DNA of 64,000 nt from Flagellimonas marinaquae (GTDB lineage: Bacteria > Bacteroidota > Bacteroidia > Flavobacteriales > Flavobacteriaceae). The notes beneath the pieces are model-generated. The model searched no databases. It was not told where the DNA came from and saw only the letters and a program-made list of their open reading frames with translations. Below, piece after piece: positions 38,679-49,635 of the stretch. The stretch lies in contig NZ_RZMZ01000016.1 in the NCBI RefSeq assembly GCF_003992675.1, positions 186,001 to 250,000 on the forward strand, in the 5' to 3' direction. The translations under genes were made by a program, and so were the position numbers. Within the stretch, counting starts at the first letter, position 1, and every line of letters starts with the position of its first letter.

Positions 38679-40976
38679 ATGAGCAAGGAAAAGCAAAGAC
38701 GCGAAGCATTACTGTATCACGCAAAGCCACAACCCGGAAAAATAAAGATTGTACCCACCAAGCCTTATGCCACCCAACGGGATTTGGCATTGGCGTATTC
38801 TCCCGGAGTGGCGGAGCCTTGTTTGGAAATCGAAAAGAACAAGGATGATGTTTACAAATACACTGCGAAAGGAAACATCGTTGCGGTTATCTCCAATGGA
38901 ACCGCTGTTTTAGGATTGGGCAACATAGGTCCAGAAGCATCCAAACCAGTGATGGAGGGTAAAAGTTTGCTTTTCAAGATTTTTGCGGACATTGATGGTA
39001 TCGACATCGAGCTGGACACTACCGATGTGGAGCAATTCATACAAACCGTAAAGACCATTGCTCCCACCTTTGGCGGCATCAACCTAGAGGACATAAAGGC
39101 ACCGGAGGCTTTTGAAATAGAACGCCGTTTGAAGGAAGAGCTCGATATTCCCGTAATGCACGATGACCAGCACGGTACCGCGATCATTTCAGCAGCGGCC
39201 TTGTTGAATGCTCTGGAAATAGCGGATAAGAAAATGGAGGACGTTAAGATTGTGGTAAGCGGAGCTGGGGCAGCAGCAGTTTCATGTACCCGCTTGTACA
39301 AATCCTTCGGAGCTAGAGCGGAGAATATTGTGATGTTGGATAGTAAAGGGGTTATCCGAAAGGACAGGGAAAACCTTTCTTTGGAAAAGGAAGAATTTGC
39401 CACACACCGAAAAATAGATACCTTGGAGGACGCCATGAAGGATTCCGACGTATTCATCGGACTTTCCATTGCGGATATTGTCACTCCAGAAATGCTTGAG
39501 TCCATGGCGGAGAATCCTATCGTTTTTGCCATGGCCAACCCGAATCCAGAGATCGAATACAATTTGGCGATGGATACCCGAGAAGATATTATCATGGCCA
39601 CAGGTCGGTCCGATCATCCCAACCAAGTAAATAATGTTTTGGGTTTCCCCTTTATTTTTAGGGGTGCACTCGATGTAAGGGCGACCAAAATCAATGAAGA
39701 AATGAAGATGGCCGCGGTACGTGCCTTGGCCGATTTGACCCGTGAACCGGTCCCAGAGCAGGTAAATATCGCTTATGATACCACCCGATTGACTTTCGGC
39801 AGGGATTATATCATACCAAAACCCTTTGATCCACGGTTGATTACAACCGTACCTCCAGCCGTAGCCAAAGCTGCCATGGATAGTGGAGTGGCAAGACTGC
39901 CCATCCAGGATTGGGACAGGTACGAGGAAGAGCTGTACCAAAGATCGGGCAACGACAACAAAGTGGTCCGACTGCTCCATAACAGGGCCAAAGTCAATCC
40001 GAAACGTATTGTTTTCGCCGAAGCGGAGCTTCTGGATGTCATGAAAGCGGCACAGATTGTCCACGATGAAGGAATTGCAACTCCTATTCTATTGGGACAT
40101 AAGCCAACCATTGAAAAACTTAAGGAGGAGTTGGAGTTCGATGCCGAAGTTCCGATCATTGACCCACGTTCCGATGAATTCAGCGAAATGCGCACGAGGT
40201 ATGCACTCAAACTCTGGGAGCTCCGAAAGAGAAAGGGCGAAACCAAATACAGTGCCAGGGTAAACATGGGTAAACGCAATTACTTTGGTGCTATGATGCT
40301 TAAGGAAGGTGATGCCGATGGTATGATTTCGGGCTATTCGCGCTCGTATCCCAAGGTGCTCCGACCAGTTTTTGAGGTATTGGGGCGGGCCAAGGATGTA
40401 AAGAATGCCAGCACGGTCAATATTATGATCACCGATAGGGGACCCTTGTTTTTGGCAGACACCTCCATTAACATAGATCCCAATGCGGAGGAATTGGCAG
40501 AAATTGCCCAGATGACTGCCAATGTAGCCCAGACCTTTGGCTTTAACCCGGTCATGGCATTGCTTTCCTATGCCAATTTTGGTTCATCGAGCCATCCAAA
40601 TGCCCAAAAAGTGAAGGAAGCGGTAAGAATTCTGCACGAAAGGAACCCAGATTTAGTGGTCGATGGCGAAATCCAAACCGATTTTGCATTAGATCCAGAA
40701 TTGAGTAATAAAAACTTCCCGTTTTCCAAAATATCCGGTAAAAAGGTCAACACCTTGGTGTTTCCCAACCTAGAATCGGCCAACATTACCTATAAATTGT
40801 TGAAAGGGCTAAACAACGCCGATTCCATTGGACCGATTATGGTAGGCTTGACCCGTGCAGCACACATCCTGCAATTGGGTGCCAGTGTGGACGAAATGGT
40901 GAATATGGCCGCAGTAGCAGTGATAGATGCCCAAGAAAGGGAGAAGCGAAGAAAAGCAAAAATGCAAGGAGAATAA
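38679..40976 (+). CDS. maeB: NADP-dependent malic enzyme with phosphotransacetylase-like domain
   Basis: About 765 residues from the ATG at 38679 (MSKEKQRREAL), which matches the usual family start; an in-frame ATG 39 bases upstream would add 13 atypical residues. The N-terminal malic enzyme domain (to about 420) has AYSPGVAEPCLEI, the catalytic region around MHDDQHGTA, and the nucleotide loop GAGAAAVSC. The C-terminal half (about 430-760) is a phosphotransacetylase-like domain that in MaeB acts in allosteric control by acetyl-CoA, not catalysis. It makes pyruvate and NADPH from malate. ruvA follows after 21 bases. Confidence 0.95.
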   Translation: MSKEKQRREALLYHAKPQPGKIKIVPTKPYATQRDLALAYSPGVAEPCLEIEKNKDDVYKYTAKGNIVAVISNGTAVLGLGNIGPEASKPVMEGKSLLFKIFADIDGIDIELDTTDVEQFIQTVKTIAPTFGGINLEDIKAPEAFEIERRLKEELDIPVMHDDQHGTAIISAAALLNALEIADKKMEDVKIVVSGAGAAAVSCTRLYKSFGARAENIVMLDSKGVIRKDRENLSLEKEEFATHRKIDTLEDAMKDSDVFIGLSIADIVTPEMLESMAENPIVFAMANPNPEIEYNLAMDTREDIIMATGRSDHPNQVNNVLGFPFIFRGALDVRATKINEEMKMAAVRALADLTREPVPEQVNIAYDTTRLTFGRDYIIPKPFDPRLITTVPPAVAKAAMDSGVARLPIQDWDRYEEELYQRSGNDNKVVRLLHNRAKVNPKRIVFAEAELLDVMKAAQIVHDEGIATPILLGHKPTIEKLKEELEFDAEVPIIDPRSDEFSEMRTRYALKLWELRKRKGETKYSARVNMGKRNYFGAMMLKEGDADGMISGYSRSYPKVLRPVFEVLGRAKDVKNASTVNIMITDRGPLFLADTSINIDPNAEELAEIAQMTANVAQTFGFNPVMALLSYANFGSSSHPNAQKVKEAVRILHERNPDLVVDGEIQTDFALDPELSNKNFPFSKISGKKVNTLVFPNLESANITYKLLKGLNNADSIGPIMVGLTRAAHILQLGASVDEMVNMAAVAVIDAQEREKRRKAKMQGE

Positions 40977-40997
40977 CCAAAACCAAATCAACCGCCC

Positions 40998-41579
40998 ATG
41001 ATTACCCACTTAAGAGGGAAGCTGGTAGAGAAGAATCCAACATATGCCATTGTGGAATGCAATGGAGTCGGGTATTTTTTGCATATTTCATTGCATACCT
41101 TTTCTCTACTCAAGGATGAGGAAAATATCTTCATTTATACCGATTTATTGGTCAAGGAAGACTCGCATACCTTGTTCGGTTTTGCCGAAAGAGCCGAGCG
41201 CGAGGTGTTCCGTTTGTTGATATCCGTTTCGGGTGTCGGGGCAAGTACCGCACGAACTATGTTGTCCTCCCTGTCCCCATCCGAAGTTAGGGATGCCATT
41301 GCCAATGGTGATGTGCCCACAATCCAGTCCATAAAAGGGATTGGAGCCAAAACGGCCCAGCGTGTCATCTTAGACCTTAAGGACAAGATTTTGAAGGTGT
41401 ACGACATAGGCGAAGTTTCACAACAATCAAACAATACAAATAAAGAAGAAGCGTTATCTGCATTAGAGGTTCTAGGATTTACCAGAAAGCAATCCGAAAA
41501 GGTAGTCGACAAGGTAGTTTCCCAAGATGCTTCGTTAAGCGTAGAGAACATTATTAAACTGGCGCTGAAAAATTTGTAA
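40998..41579 (+). CDS. ruvA: Holliday junction DNA helicase subunit RuvA
   Basis: A 193-residue protein: OB-fold N-domain (MITHLRGKLVEKNPTYAIVE), two helix-hairpin-helix motifs (ISVSGVGASTARTML and IKGIGAKTAQRVILDLKDK) and a C-terminal RuvB-binding three-helix domain (EEALSALEVLGFTRKQSEKVV). It binds the junction as a tetramer and loads RuvB. It sits between maeB and sprA, with only 5 bases to the sprA start, so the three are probably one transcript. Confidence 0.97.
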   Translation: MITHLRGKLVEKNPTYAIVECNGVGYFLHISLHTFSLLKDEENIFIYTDLLVKEDSHTLFGFAERAEREVFRLLISVSGVGASTARTMLSSLSPSEVRDAIANGDVPTIQSIKGIGAKTAQRVILDLKDKILKVYDIGEVSQQSNNTNKEEALSALEVLGFTRKQSEKVVDKVVSQDASLSVENIIKLALKNL

Positions 41580-41584
41580 CTAGT

Positions 41585-44500
41585 TTGAAAAAAGGGGCAA
41601 AACCAATACTTAAACCAACACGTTTTAAGTACATTTTCTTTGTTGTTTGTTTGCTGTCCGTTTCCATTTTGCTGGGACAGGACACCAATGAACAAGCTCA
41701 GGATTCCACGAAAACGGGAGTTGAGCTCGGCCGCCTTATTCTCGAGAATCCAGATAGCATTGTTGCCAAATATACCTACGACCCTAAGACCAACACCTAT
41801 GTTTACACGGAAAGTGTTGGCGATTTCAATGTGAATTACCCTGTAATCCTTACGCCAGAACAGTACTACGATTTGGTGGAAAAGGAGCAGATGAAAGCCT
41901 ATTTTAAGCAAAAGGCCGATGCCTATTCCGGCAAAAAAGCGGGAAGTGACGAAGCGCGTAAAAACCTACTGCCCAATTTCTATGTCAACAACAACTTTTT
42001 TGAGACCATTTTTGGGGGCAATACCATCGAGGTGATTCCGCAAGGGTCCGTGGCCATGGACCTAGGGATCTTATGGCAAAAAAATGATAACCCGGCGCTT
42101 TCGCCCAGAAACCGGACCAACCTTTCTTTTGACTTTGATCAGCGCATCAGTTTGAGTTTGCTTGGGAAAGTGGGGGAACGGCTTCAGGTGACCGCTAATT
42201 ATGACACAGAGGCCACATTCGATTTCCAGAATTTGGTAAAACTGGACTATACCCCAACGGAGGACGATATCCTTCGGAAAATTGAAGTAGGTAACGTGAA
42301 CATGCCGCTCAACAGTTCCTTGATCACTGGTGCACAAAGTTTGTTTGGTGTGAAAACACAGCTTCAATTTGGAAGAACTACGGTTACTGCGGTCTTTTCA
42401 GAACAACGTTCCCAGAACAATACCGTGGTGGCACAAGGTGGAGGTACGGTAAACGAGTTTGCCCTCACCGCTTTGGATTATGACGAGGACCGTCACTTCT
42501 TCCTAGCGCACTATTTTCGTGATAACTACGATAGGGCCTTGGAATTCTATCCCTTTATCCAGACCCAGGTGCAGATTACCCGCTTGGAGGTTTGGGTAAC
42601 CAACCGTAATCAACAGACGCAAAATGTCAGAAATATAGTGGCCATCCAAGATTTGGGAGAGGCCCTTTCCGATAATACCCGTATCGGTATCAACAACGGC
42701 GACCCAGCAGGCTTTTTCAATGGTTCCGCCGTAGCAACAGGGCTTCCACAGAATGCTGCCAACGCTTATGATCCCAATCAAATTGGGAGTGGTGCCTTGA
42801 CGCCTGCCATACGGGATATCGCCACGGCAGAATCTGGTTTTAATGTTCCTGGGTACAGCGTAAACGAAGGATTTGATTATGCCATTTTGGAAAATGCCCG
42901 AAAGCTGGAACCTGGACGGGATTATGAGTTCGATTCCCAATTGGGGTATATCTCGCTTAGCCAAAGTTTGAGCAATGATGAGGTGTTGGGTGTGGCCTTT
43001 CAGTACACCTTTGGTGGACAGGTATTCCAAGTGGGGGAATTTGCCAATGGTGGGGTTGACGCCACCACCGTACCGCCCAATTCCAATTTGATAGAAAACA
43101 ATGCATTGGTATTGAAGTTGCTCAAAAGTAACATTACCAATGTTCAGGATCCCATTTGGGATTTGATGATGAAAAACATTTATTCCACGGGAGCCTATCA
43201 ATTGAGCCAGGAAGATTTTAAACTCAACATCCTGTATTCCGATCCAACGCCAAGAAACTACATCACCCCTGTTGACCCTAACGCAGGTTGGCCATCCGGG
43301 TTGGAAGACCAGATTTTGCTCAACGTTTTCAATTTGGACCGTTTGAACATTTACAACGATGTGCAGGCCGGCGGGGACGGATTTTTTGATTATGTGGAAG
43401 GCATTACCGTGGATTCCCAATCGGGCCGGATCATTTTTACCAAAGTGGAACCGTTCGGGGAATACCTTTTTGAACGTTTAGGAGGCGGGGTTTATGATGT
43501 AGAGGAAGATCAAGGATACAATCCGAACCAACGAAAATATGTGTTCCGTAACATGTATGCCAAGACCAAGGCGGCCTCGTTACAGGATGCGGAAAAAAAC
43601 CGCTTCCAGATCAAGGGTCGGTACACCTCACAATCCAATAATGGAATTCCCATTGGGGCGTTCAACGTACCGCAGGGTTCTGTTACCGTTACAGCGGGTG
43701 GGCGCCAACTACAGGAAGGTATCGACTACACCGTCAACTATCAGGCAGGAACGGTTCAGCTGTTGGACCCCAGTTTGGAGGCGTCCAACACACCCATCAA
43801 TATATCGGTGGAGAACAATGCCGTTTTTGGTCAGCAGACCCGACGTTTTGCTGGGGTGAATGTGGAGCACAAGTTCAACGAGAACTTTGTTTTGGGCGGA
43901 ACCCTCCTCAATTTGAACGAACGTCCTTTGACCCAAAAATCAAACTATGGAATTGAGCCAGTCAACAATACCATTTTTGGACTGAATGGTAACTTTAGCA
44001 CGGAAATTCCTTTCCTAACCAGATTGGCCAATAAATTACCGAACATTGATACCGATGTACCATCCAATTTATCATTGAGGGGCGAGGTAGCTTTTTTAAG
44101 ACCCAATTCACCAAAAAATGCCGATTTTAGGGGAGAAACGACCACCTATTTGGATGATTTTGAAGGAGCCCAGGCACTGATTGACATTCGTTCTTCCTTG
44201 GGATGGAGCTTGGCGAGCCCGCCGGTGGAATTTATAAATGATAGAACCGGTATCGATGTGGGCTTCGAGCGGGCCAAAATGGCCTGGTACACCATCGACC
44301 CCATTTTTTACACGAACCAACGCCCCGCAGGAATGTCCGATAACGATATTTCCTCAAACGCGACCCGTAGAGTTTTTATAGATGAGGTCTTTACCGAAAC
44401 AGATATTGCCCAGGGACAAACGCAGGTACAGAGCACATTGGACATTGTGTACTACCCTAATCAAAAAGGACCATACAACGCCAACCCAAGTTTTGAAACG

Positions 44501-47500
44501 GAAACGCCCAGCGCCAAATGGGGTGGTATCATGCGGCCTTTGAGCAGCACCAATTTTGAACAATCCAACGTGGAATTTGTGCAGTTTTGGGTGTTGGACC
44601 CCTACATTGACGGGGAAACAACCGATGCCAATGTGGGTGAATTAGTACTTAATTTGGGGAATATCTCCGAGGACATCCTTAAGGATGGCAGGAAACAATA
44701 CGAAAACGGTTTGCCCGCCAGTACCAATAATGAGATTCCTAGAGAAACCATTTGGGGCCAAGTGCCCTCTACCCAATCTTTGGTGTATGCCTTTGATGCC
44801 GATGAAACCAACAGGGCTGCCCAAGACCTTGGTCTGGATGGGTATGATGACACTGCCGAGGCAGCCATCTACAATGGCCCAGCAGAAGACCCGGCCTTGG
44901 ATAACTATCGCTACTATTTAAATAGGGAAGGTAGCATCTTGGAGCGGTATTTGGATTTCAACAATACGGAAGGAAACTCACCCGTTGCCGTAACCAATAC
45001 CAATCGAGGTTCCACCACCTTGCCCGATGTGGAGGATATTGACCGCGATTTGACCATGAATACCGTAAACAGTTATTACGAGTATCGTATCCAAATAAAA
45101 CCCAATACCACTGTTGATGATAAGTACGTGACCGATATCCGCGAAGGTTTGACCCCAACTTTGCCCAACGGGACCCAATTGAACCGAAGATGGATACAGT
45201 ATAAAATCCCGCTGAGCGACTTCACCGATGCCGTCGGCGGAATCTCCGATTTTAGGTCCATAAGCTTCATGCGGATGTATCTTACCGGCTTTTCGGATGA
45301 TGTGGTGTTGCGATTTGCCACTTTGGATTTGGTACGCGGTGATTGGAGGACATTCACAAGGTCATTGCAACCCGATGTGGACAACGACCCTTCCGATGAT
45401 GCAACGGTAACCGATGTAAATACAGTGAATATTGAGGAGAACTTTGGCAGGCAGCCCATACCCTACGTATTGCCTCCAGGTGTTATCCGGGAACAATTGA
45501 ACAACAACAATACCATCATCCGCCAGAACGAGCAGTCCCTTTCCTTTGTGGTGGAAAATTTGGAGTCCCAAGATTCCCGTGGGGTATTTAAAAATGTCAA
45601 CATTGATGTTCGCCAGTATGAGCGTTTAAAAATGTTCATGCATGCTGAAAAAATATTCAATACGGATTATTCCGATAGCGATACGCCTTTGGTCGGTTTC
45701 TTACGAATAGGTACCGATTTCACGGAAAATTTTTATCAAATAGAGCTTCCGCTTCAGTTTACGCCTTTCGGTTCTACATCGGCTGAGGAAATTTGGCCCG
45801 ACGTCAATGAGATAGATGTTGCCCTTAGTGATTTGAACAAGGTAAAGTCAAAAGGGATATCCGATCAAACTTTGGATGATATCAATTATTATGAAATTGT
45901 GGATGGCGAAGCCGTTCTGGTCGATGAATTTGCGCCACGCACCCTGGGGCGGATTAGGATCGGGATTCGAGGTAATCCGTCGTTGGGAAGCATACGAGGT
46001 ATGATGGTAGGTGTCAAGAACATTGATGATCTTCCAGCTAGGGGCGAGGTCTGGTTCAACGAATTGCGTTTGGCTGGTCTTCAGAATAGCGGAGGTTGGG
46101 CTGCAACGGCCGCACTCGACGCCAATATGGCTGATTTTGCCAACGTTACCGCAACTGGAAGCCGAAGCACTTCAGGTTTTGGCTCCATCGACCAAACCCC
46201 GATTGAACGCGCCTTGGAAGATGCCATTTCGTATGACGTGGTGACCAACGTGAACGTAGGCCAATTGTTTCCCAAAAAGTGGAACCTGCAATTGCCATTC
46301 AATTATGGAATTTCGGAAACCCTGATTACCCCGGAATTTGACCCGGTATATGACGATTTGCGTTTGGATGATAGGATTGCGGCAGCGGCAACCGCCGAAG
46401 AGGCAGAGACCATCAAGGAGCAGGCGGAAGATTATACCAAGCGGACCAGCATCAACCTTATCGGGGTAAGAAAAAATAGGGGAGAGGAAGCCGAGGAGAA
46501 TTTCTTCGATGTGGAAAACTTTACCTTTAATTATTCCTACAATGAAACCGATCATCGAGATTTTGAGGTAGCTGAACTTAGGGACCAAAACGTCACTACT
46601 GGGTTTGTGTACAACCACAACTTTAAACCGGCGCCCGTAGCGCCCTTTGCCAAAAAAGATTCTGTGCTCACGGGCAAGTATTGGCAATGGCTCAAGGATT
46701 TGAACTTTAACGCCCTGCCCACAAGTTTGTCCGTAAACGCCAATTATAACCGCTCCTTTAATCAACAGCGATACCGTGATGTATTGGAGCCTGGGGTTGA
46801 AGCGTTGGAACTACCTTTGTTGCAGCAACGTAATTATCTCTTCAATTGGCAATATGCCCTTAATTATAGCTTGACCAAATCCTTGCGGTTGAATTTAACC
46901 GCATCGAACAATAACATCGTACGGAACTACTTCAATGTGGACGATGATCCCGATTCAGGAATAGACCAAACCTTAGATCTTTGGGATGGATTTTTTGATG
47001 TAGGCGAGCCCAACAGGCATGCGCAACAAATGCAGTTGAATTACGAATTGCCATTCAGCAAAATACCGTTCCTCAATTTCATTAACGCACAATACACCTA
47101 CACCAGTAATTTTGACTGGCAGCGTGGTGGTGATGCATTGCGCGAAGTGGCCAACGAGGACATCAATGTGGTGCAAAACGCAAGTACCCATAGCCTTACG
47201 GCCAACATGAGCATGCAGCGACTGTATGACTTTTTGGGACTAAAAAAGCGCGACGGTAAAGTGACCGCCAATCAGGCTAGGGTGCGCAGGGACAAAGCAG
47301 GAAATCCCGCCAACGGTGAGGATGACAATGCTCCCAAAAAAACCAACAAAGGCTTCAATACCTTGGTGGATGTGTTGACCATGGTAAAACGGGTCAATGT
47401 GAATTACAGTGAAAACCGCGGAACCGTATTGCCCGGATACACCCAATCCATTGGTTTTATTGGGACCACGAGACCTACCTTGGGCTTTGTTTTCGGAAGT

Positions 47501-48688
47501 CAAGCCGATGTAAGGTTCGAGGCGGCGCGTAATGGATGGTTGACCAATTACCCCGAATACAGCCGTCAGTTTATGCAAAATACCAACAAGCAGCTCAATA
47601 TCACGGCAACCGCACAGCCCACTCAGGATTTGACCATCGATTTGAATGCGGACAGAAACTTTATGAGCTCCTTGCAGGAAAGCTATAGCCCTGGGGAATG
47701 GGCCAATGGACAAGATGGGTTGATCAACGAAATGGGCAACTTCAGTATTTCAACGGTCATGATCGGTACCGTATTCAGGAAGAGCGACGAATTTGATTCG
47801 GAAACCTTTGAGCAGTTCAAACAAAATAGGATTACCATTGCCAATAGATTGGTTTCGGATAGGGGCGAAACGCCTGGAACTTTGGATGAGGATGGTTTCC
47901 CAGAACGCTACGGCAAAACCCAGCAGGATGTTTTGTTGCCTGCTTTCTTTGCCGCCTATACAGGTCAGGATGTGAACCGGGTAAATATGGATGCTTTTCG
48001 AGAAATACCGATTCCCAACTGGAACATCAAGTACACCGGTTTGATGAAGAATCGATGGTTCAAAAAGAAGTTCAAGCGGTTTTCATTGAGCCATGGATAT
48101 CGGGCTGCCTACAGTGTAAACTCTTTCCAGACGAACTTGGAGCGACAGAATACCACATTTGACCCTGAAAATGGAGACTTGCTTCCAAAAACGCTCATCA
48201 ACAATGTGGTCCTGACCGATGAGTTCAGTCCTTTGATACGAGTGGATTTTGAAATGCAGAATTCCTTTAGCTTCTTGGGAGAGGTGCGCACCAGCCGAAC
48301 GTTGTCCCTGAGTTTCGACAACAATCTATTGACCGAAATCAATGGAGATGAATACACCGTAGGATTAGGATATCGTTTTAAGGATGTCAAGTTTGTGACC
48401 AATATTGGAGGCGAAAAAACAAGGCTCAAAGGCGACCTGAACCTAAAAGCGGACGTTTCGCTTCGCGATAACATTACCATCATCCGTAACTTGGATATCG
48501 ATAACAACCAGATTACTTCCGGACAGCGGTTGATGTCCGTAAAGTTCACCGCAGACTACGCTTTGAGTGAAAGTTTGAACGCCCTTTTCTTTTACGATCA
48601 TGCTTTCTCGGAATTTGCTGTATCCACCGCGTTTCCGCAGACCACCATTAATGCCGGCTTCACCCTGCGGTACAACTTTGGCAACTAA
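41585..48688 (+). CDS. sprA: SprA, outer-membrane translocon of the type IX secretion system
   Basis: A 2367-residue giant beta-barrel, close in size to Flavobacterium johnsoniae SprA (about 2400), with the same two repeated SprA-type regions. The start is TTG at 41585; no ATG occurs for about 100 codons, and this start gives a normal signal peptide ending VSILLGQ. The body is rich in alternating strands and aromatic residues, and the last residues (TTINAGFTLRYNFGN) form a terminal outer-membrane strand. SprA is the pore through which proteins with type IX C-terminal domains, including gliding adhesins, cross the outer membrane. No other type IX component is in the window. Confidence 0.97.
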   Translation: MKKGAKPILKPTRFKYIFFVVCLLSVSILLGQDTNEQAQDSTKTGVELGRLILENPDSIVAKYTYDPKTNTYVYTESVGDFNVNYPVILTPEQYYDLVEKEQMKAYFKQKADAYSGKKAGSDEARKNLLPNFYVNNNFFETIFGGNTIEVIPQGSVAMDLGILWQKNDNPALSPRNRTNLSFDFDQRISLSLLGKVGERLQVTANYDTEATFDFQNLVKLDYTPTEDDILRKIEVGNVNMPLNSSLITGAQSLFGVKTQLQFGRTTVTAVFSEQRSQNNTVVAQGGGTVNEFALTALDYDEDRHFFLAHYFRDNYDRALEFYPFIQTQVQITRLEVWVTNRNQQTQNVRNIVAIQDLGEALSDNTRIGINNGDPAGFFNGSAVATGLPQNAANAYDPNQIGSGALTPAIRDIATAESGFNVPGYSVNEGFDYAILENARKLEPGRDYEFDSQLGYISLSQSLSNDEVLGVAFQYTFGGQVFQVGEFANGGVDATTVPPNSNLIENNALVLKLLKSNITNVQDPIWDLMMKNIYSTGAYQLSQEDFKLNILYSDPTPRNYITPVDPNAGWPSGLEDQILLNVFNLDRLNIYNDVQAGGDGFFDYVEGITVDSQSGRIIFTKVEPFGEYLFERLGGGVYDVEEDQGYNPNQRKYVFRNMYAKTKAASLQDAEKNRFQIKGRYTSQSNNGIPIGAFNVPQGSVTVTAGGRQLQEGIDYTVNYQAGTVQLLDPSLEASNTPINISVENNAVFGQQTRRFAGVNVEHKFNENFVLGGTLLNLNERPLTQKSNYGIEPVNNTIFGLNGNFSTEIPFLTRLANKLPNIDTDVPSNLSLRGEVAFLRPNSPKNADFRGETTTYLDDFEGAQALIDIRSSLGWSLASPPVEFINDRTGIDVGFERAKMAWYTIDPIFYTNQRPAGMSDNDISSNATRRVFIDEVFTETDIAQGQTQVQSTLDIVYYPNQKGPYNANPSFETETPSAKWGGIMRPLSSTNFEQSNVEFVQFWVLDPYIDGETTDANVGELVLNLGNISEDILKDGRKQYENGLPASTNNEIPRETIWGQVPSTQSLVYAFDADETNRAAQDLGLDGYDDTAEAAIYNGPAEDPALDNYRYYLNREGSILERYLDFNNTEGNSPVAVTNTNRGSTTLPDVEDIDRDLTMNTVNSYYEYRIQIKPNTTVDDKYVTDIREGLTPTLPNGTQLNRRWIQYKIPLSDFTDAVGGISDFRSISFMRMYLTGFSDDVVLRFATLDLVRGDWRTFTRSLQPDVDNDPSDDATVTDVNTVNIEENFGRQPIPYVLPPGVIREQLNNNNTIIRQNEQSLSFVVENLESQDSRGVFKNVNIDVRQYERLKMFMHAEKIFNTDYSDSDTPLVGFLRIGTDFTENFYQIELPLQFTPFGSTSAEEIWPDVNEIDVALSDLNKVKSKGISDQTLDDINYYEIVDGEAVLVDEFAPRTLGRIRIGIRGNPSLGSIRGMMVGVKNIDDLPARGEVWFNELRLAGLQNSGGWAATAALDANMADFANVTATGSRSTSGFGSIDQTPIERALEDAISYDVVTNVNVGQLFPKKWNLQLPFNYGISETLITPEFDPVYDDLRLDDRIAAAATAEEAETIKEQAEDYTKRTSINLIGVRKNRGEEAEENFFDVENFTFNYSYNETDHRDFEVAELRDQNVTTGFVYNHNFKPAPVAPFAKKDSVLTGKYWQWLKDLNFNALPTSLSVNANYNRSFNQQRYRDVLEPGVEALELPLLQQRNYLFNWQYALNYSLTKSLRLNLTASNNNIVRNYFNVDDDPDSGIDQTLDLWDGFFDVGEPNRHAQQMQLNYELPFSKIPFLNFINAQYTYTSNFDWQRGGDALREVANEDINVVQNASTHSLTANMSMQRLYDFLGLKKRDGKVTANQARVRRDKAGNPANGEDDNAPKKTNKGFNTLVDVLTMVKRVNVNYSENRGTVLPGYTQSIGFIGTTRPTLGFVFGSQADVRFEAARNGWLTNYPEYSRQFMQNTNKQLNITATAQPTQDLTIDLNADRNFMSSLQESYSPGEWANGQDGLINEMGNFSISTVMIGTVFRKSDEFDSETFEQFKQNRITIANRLVSDRGETPGTLDEDGFPERYGKTQQDVLLPAFFAAYTGQDVNRVNMDAFREIPIPNWNIKYTGLMKNRWFKKKFKRFSLSHGYRAAYSVNSFQTNLERQNTTFDPENGDLLPKTLINNVVLTDEFSPLIRVDFEMQNSFSFLGEVRTSRTLSLSFDNNLLTEINGDEYTVGLGYRFKDVKFVTNIGGEKTRLKGDLNLKADVSLRDNITIIRNLDIDNNQITSGQRLMSVKFTADYALSESLNALFFYDHAFSEFAVSTAFPQTTINAGFTLRYNFGN

Positions 48689-48733
48689 TTGCCGGTAGAA
48701 TCCATTTTTCTCGTATTTTGTGCTCATGTTTGC

Positions 48734-48764
48734 TTGAAAAGCTTTCAGCAATCAGTTACATTTG
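48734..48764 (+). promoter_or_regulatory. promoter of gcvH
   Basis: TTG (48734-48736), 20 bases, then TACATTTG (48757-48764): full match to the consensus. The leader is about 20 bases. Confidence 0.68.
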
Positions 48765-48791
48765 CCCATCTACTAATTCAAAAATAGAGTA

Positions 48792-49172
48792 ATGAACATA
48801 CCATCAGAATTAAAGTACACCAAGGACCATGAATGGGTCAAGATAGATGGAGATACCGCGACCGTAGGAATCACGGATTTTGCACAAAGCGAATTGGGTG
48901 ACATTGTTTATGTGGAAGTGGAAACTTTAGACGAAACTTTGGACAAAGAGGAAGTATTTGGAACCGTGGAGGCCGTTAAAACGGTTTCGGATTTGTTTTT
49001 GCCCCTAAGTGGTGAAATCGTGGAGTTCAATGAGTCCTTGGAAGACGAACCTGAAAAGGTGAACACGGACCCTTATGGTGATGGATGGATGATCAAGATA
49101 AAAATAAGTGACCCTTCGGAGGTCGACGGTCTGATGAGTGCCGACGACTATAAGGAATTGATCGGTGCTTAA
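48792..49172 (+). CDS. gcvH: glycine cleavage system H protein
   Basis: A 126-residue lipoyl-carrier protein of the glycine cleavage complex. The lipoylated lysine is K63 in [13 protein letters not shown]; the N-terminal [14 protein letters not shown] and C-terminal [12 protein letters not shown] are family signatures. It shuttles the aminomethyl group between the P, T and L proteins, none of which is encoded here. Its last 8 bases overlap the GTG start of the vanZ-like gene. Confidence 0.97.
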   Translation: MNIPSELKYTKDHEWVKIDGDTATVGITDFAQSELGDIVYVEVETLDETLDKEEVFGTVEAVKTVSDLFLPLSGEIVEFNESLEDEPEKVNTDPYGDGWMIKIKISDPSEVDGLMSADDYKELIGA

Positions 49173-49572
49173 AACAACTAGATATACCTTATTATTTATA
49201 AGCTGGGTAGTGGTCATCACCATACTCAGCTTATTTTCTTTCCCTTCCATTGATTTGGACCCCAGTAGTTTTACTATTCCGTATGCCGATAAAATCACAC
49301 ACTTTATATTTTACCTGGTGTTCGGCTTTGTGGGCTGTATGAGTCTACGGGAAAGAACCATGGGTAATCTAGGGTTGATCAAGACGATACGGATTGTTTT
49401 GGTCTTGGCCATTTTATATGGTATACTTATGGAAGTTTTACAATATACACTGACCACGGACCGTATGGCTGAGTTGGGCGATGTTTTGGCAAATACATTG
49501 GGAGCATTTGCAGGAATAGGACTGATTCGGTGGATTTTTTCCAAGAAAAACCCGTTAAAATGGAAATTTTAA
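49165..49572 (+). CDS. VanZ-like membrane protein
   Basis: A 135-residue protein with four membrane helices (about 8-25, 42-62, 76-94, 105-125). It has the VanZ signature: a polar [14 protein letters not shown] motif and [25 protein letters not shown]. The start is GTG at 49165, inside the end of gcvH, suggesting translational coupling. VanZ confers low-level teicoplanin resistance in enterococci by an unknown route; most homologues, like this one, are of unknown function. Confidence 0.82.
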   Translation: MLKTTRYTLLFISWVVVITILSLFSFPSIDLDPSSFTIPYADKITHFIFYLVFGFVGCMSLRERTMGNLGLIKTIRIVLVLAILYGILMEVLQYTLTTDRMAELGDVLANTLGAFAGIGLIRWIFSKKNPLKWKF

Positions 49573-49635
49573 TTGTTTATTTAACCAATTAATAATTAAA
49601 TTAGCAAACACTAAATTTAGAAAAGGAGAAAAAGG

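Noticed and set aside
49165..49572. VanZ-like gene as a glycopeptide resistance determinant
   Set aside because: No other van gene is present, and VanZ-like proteins are common in bacteria without resistance roles.
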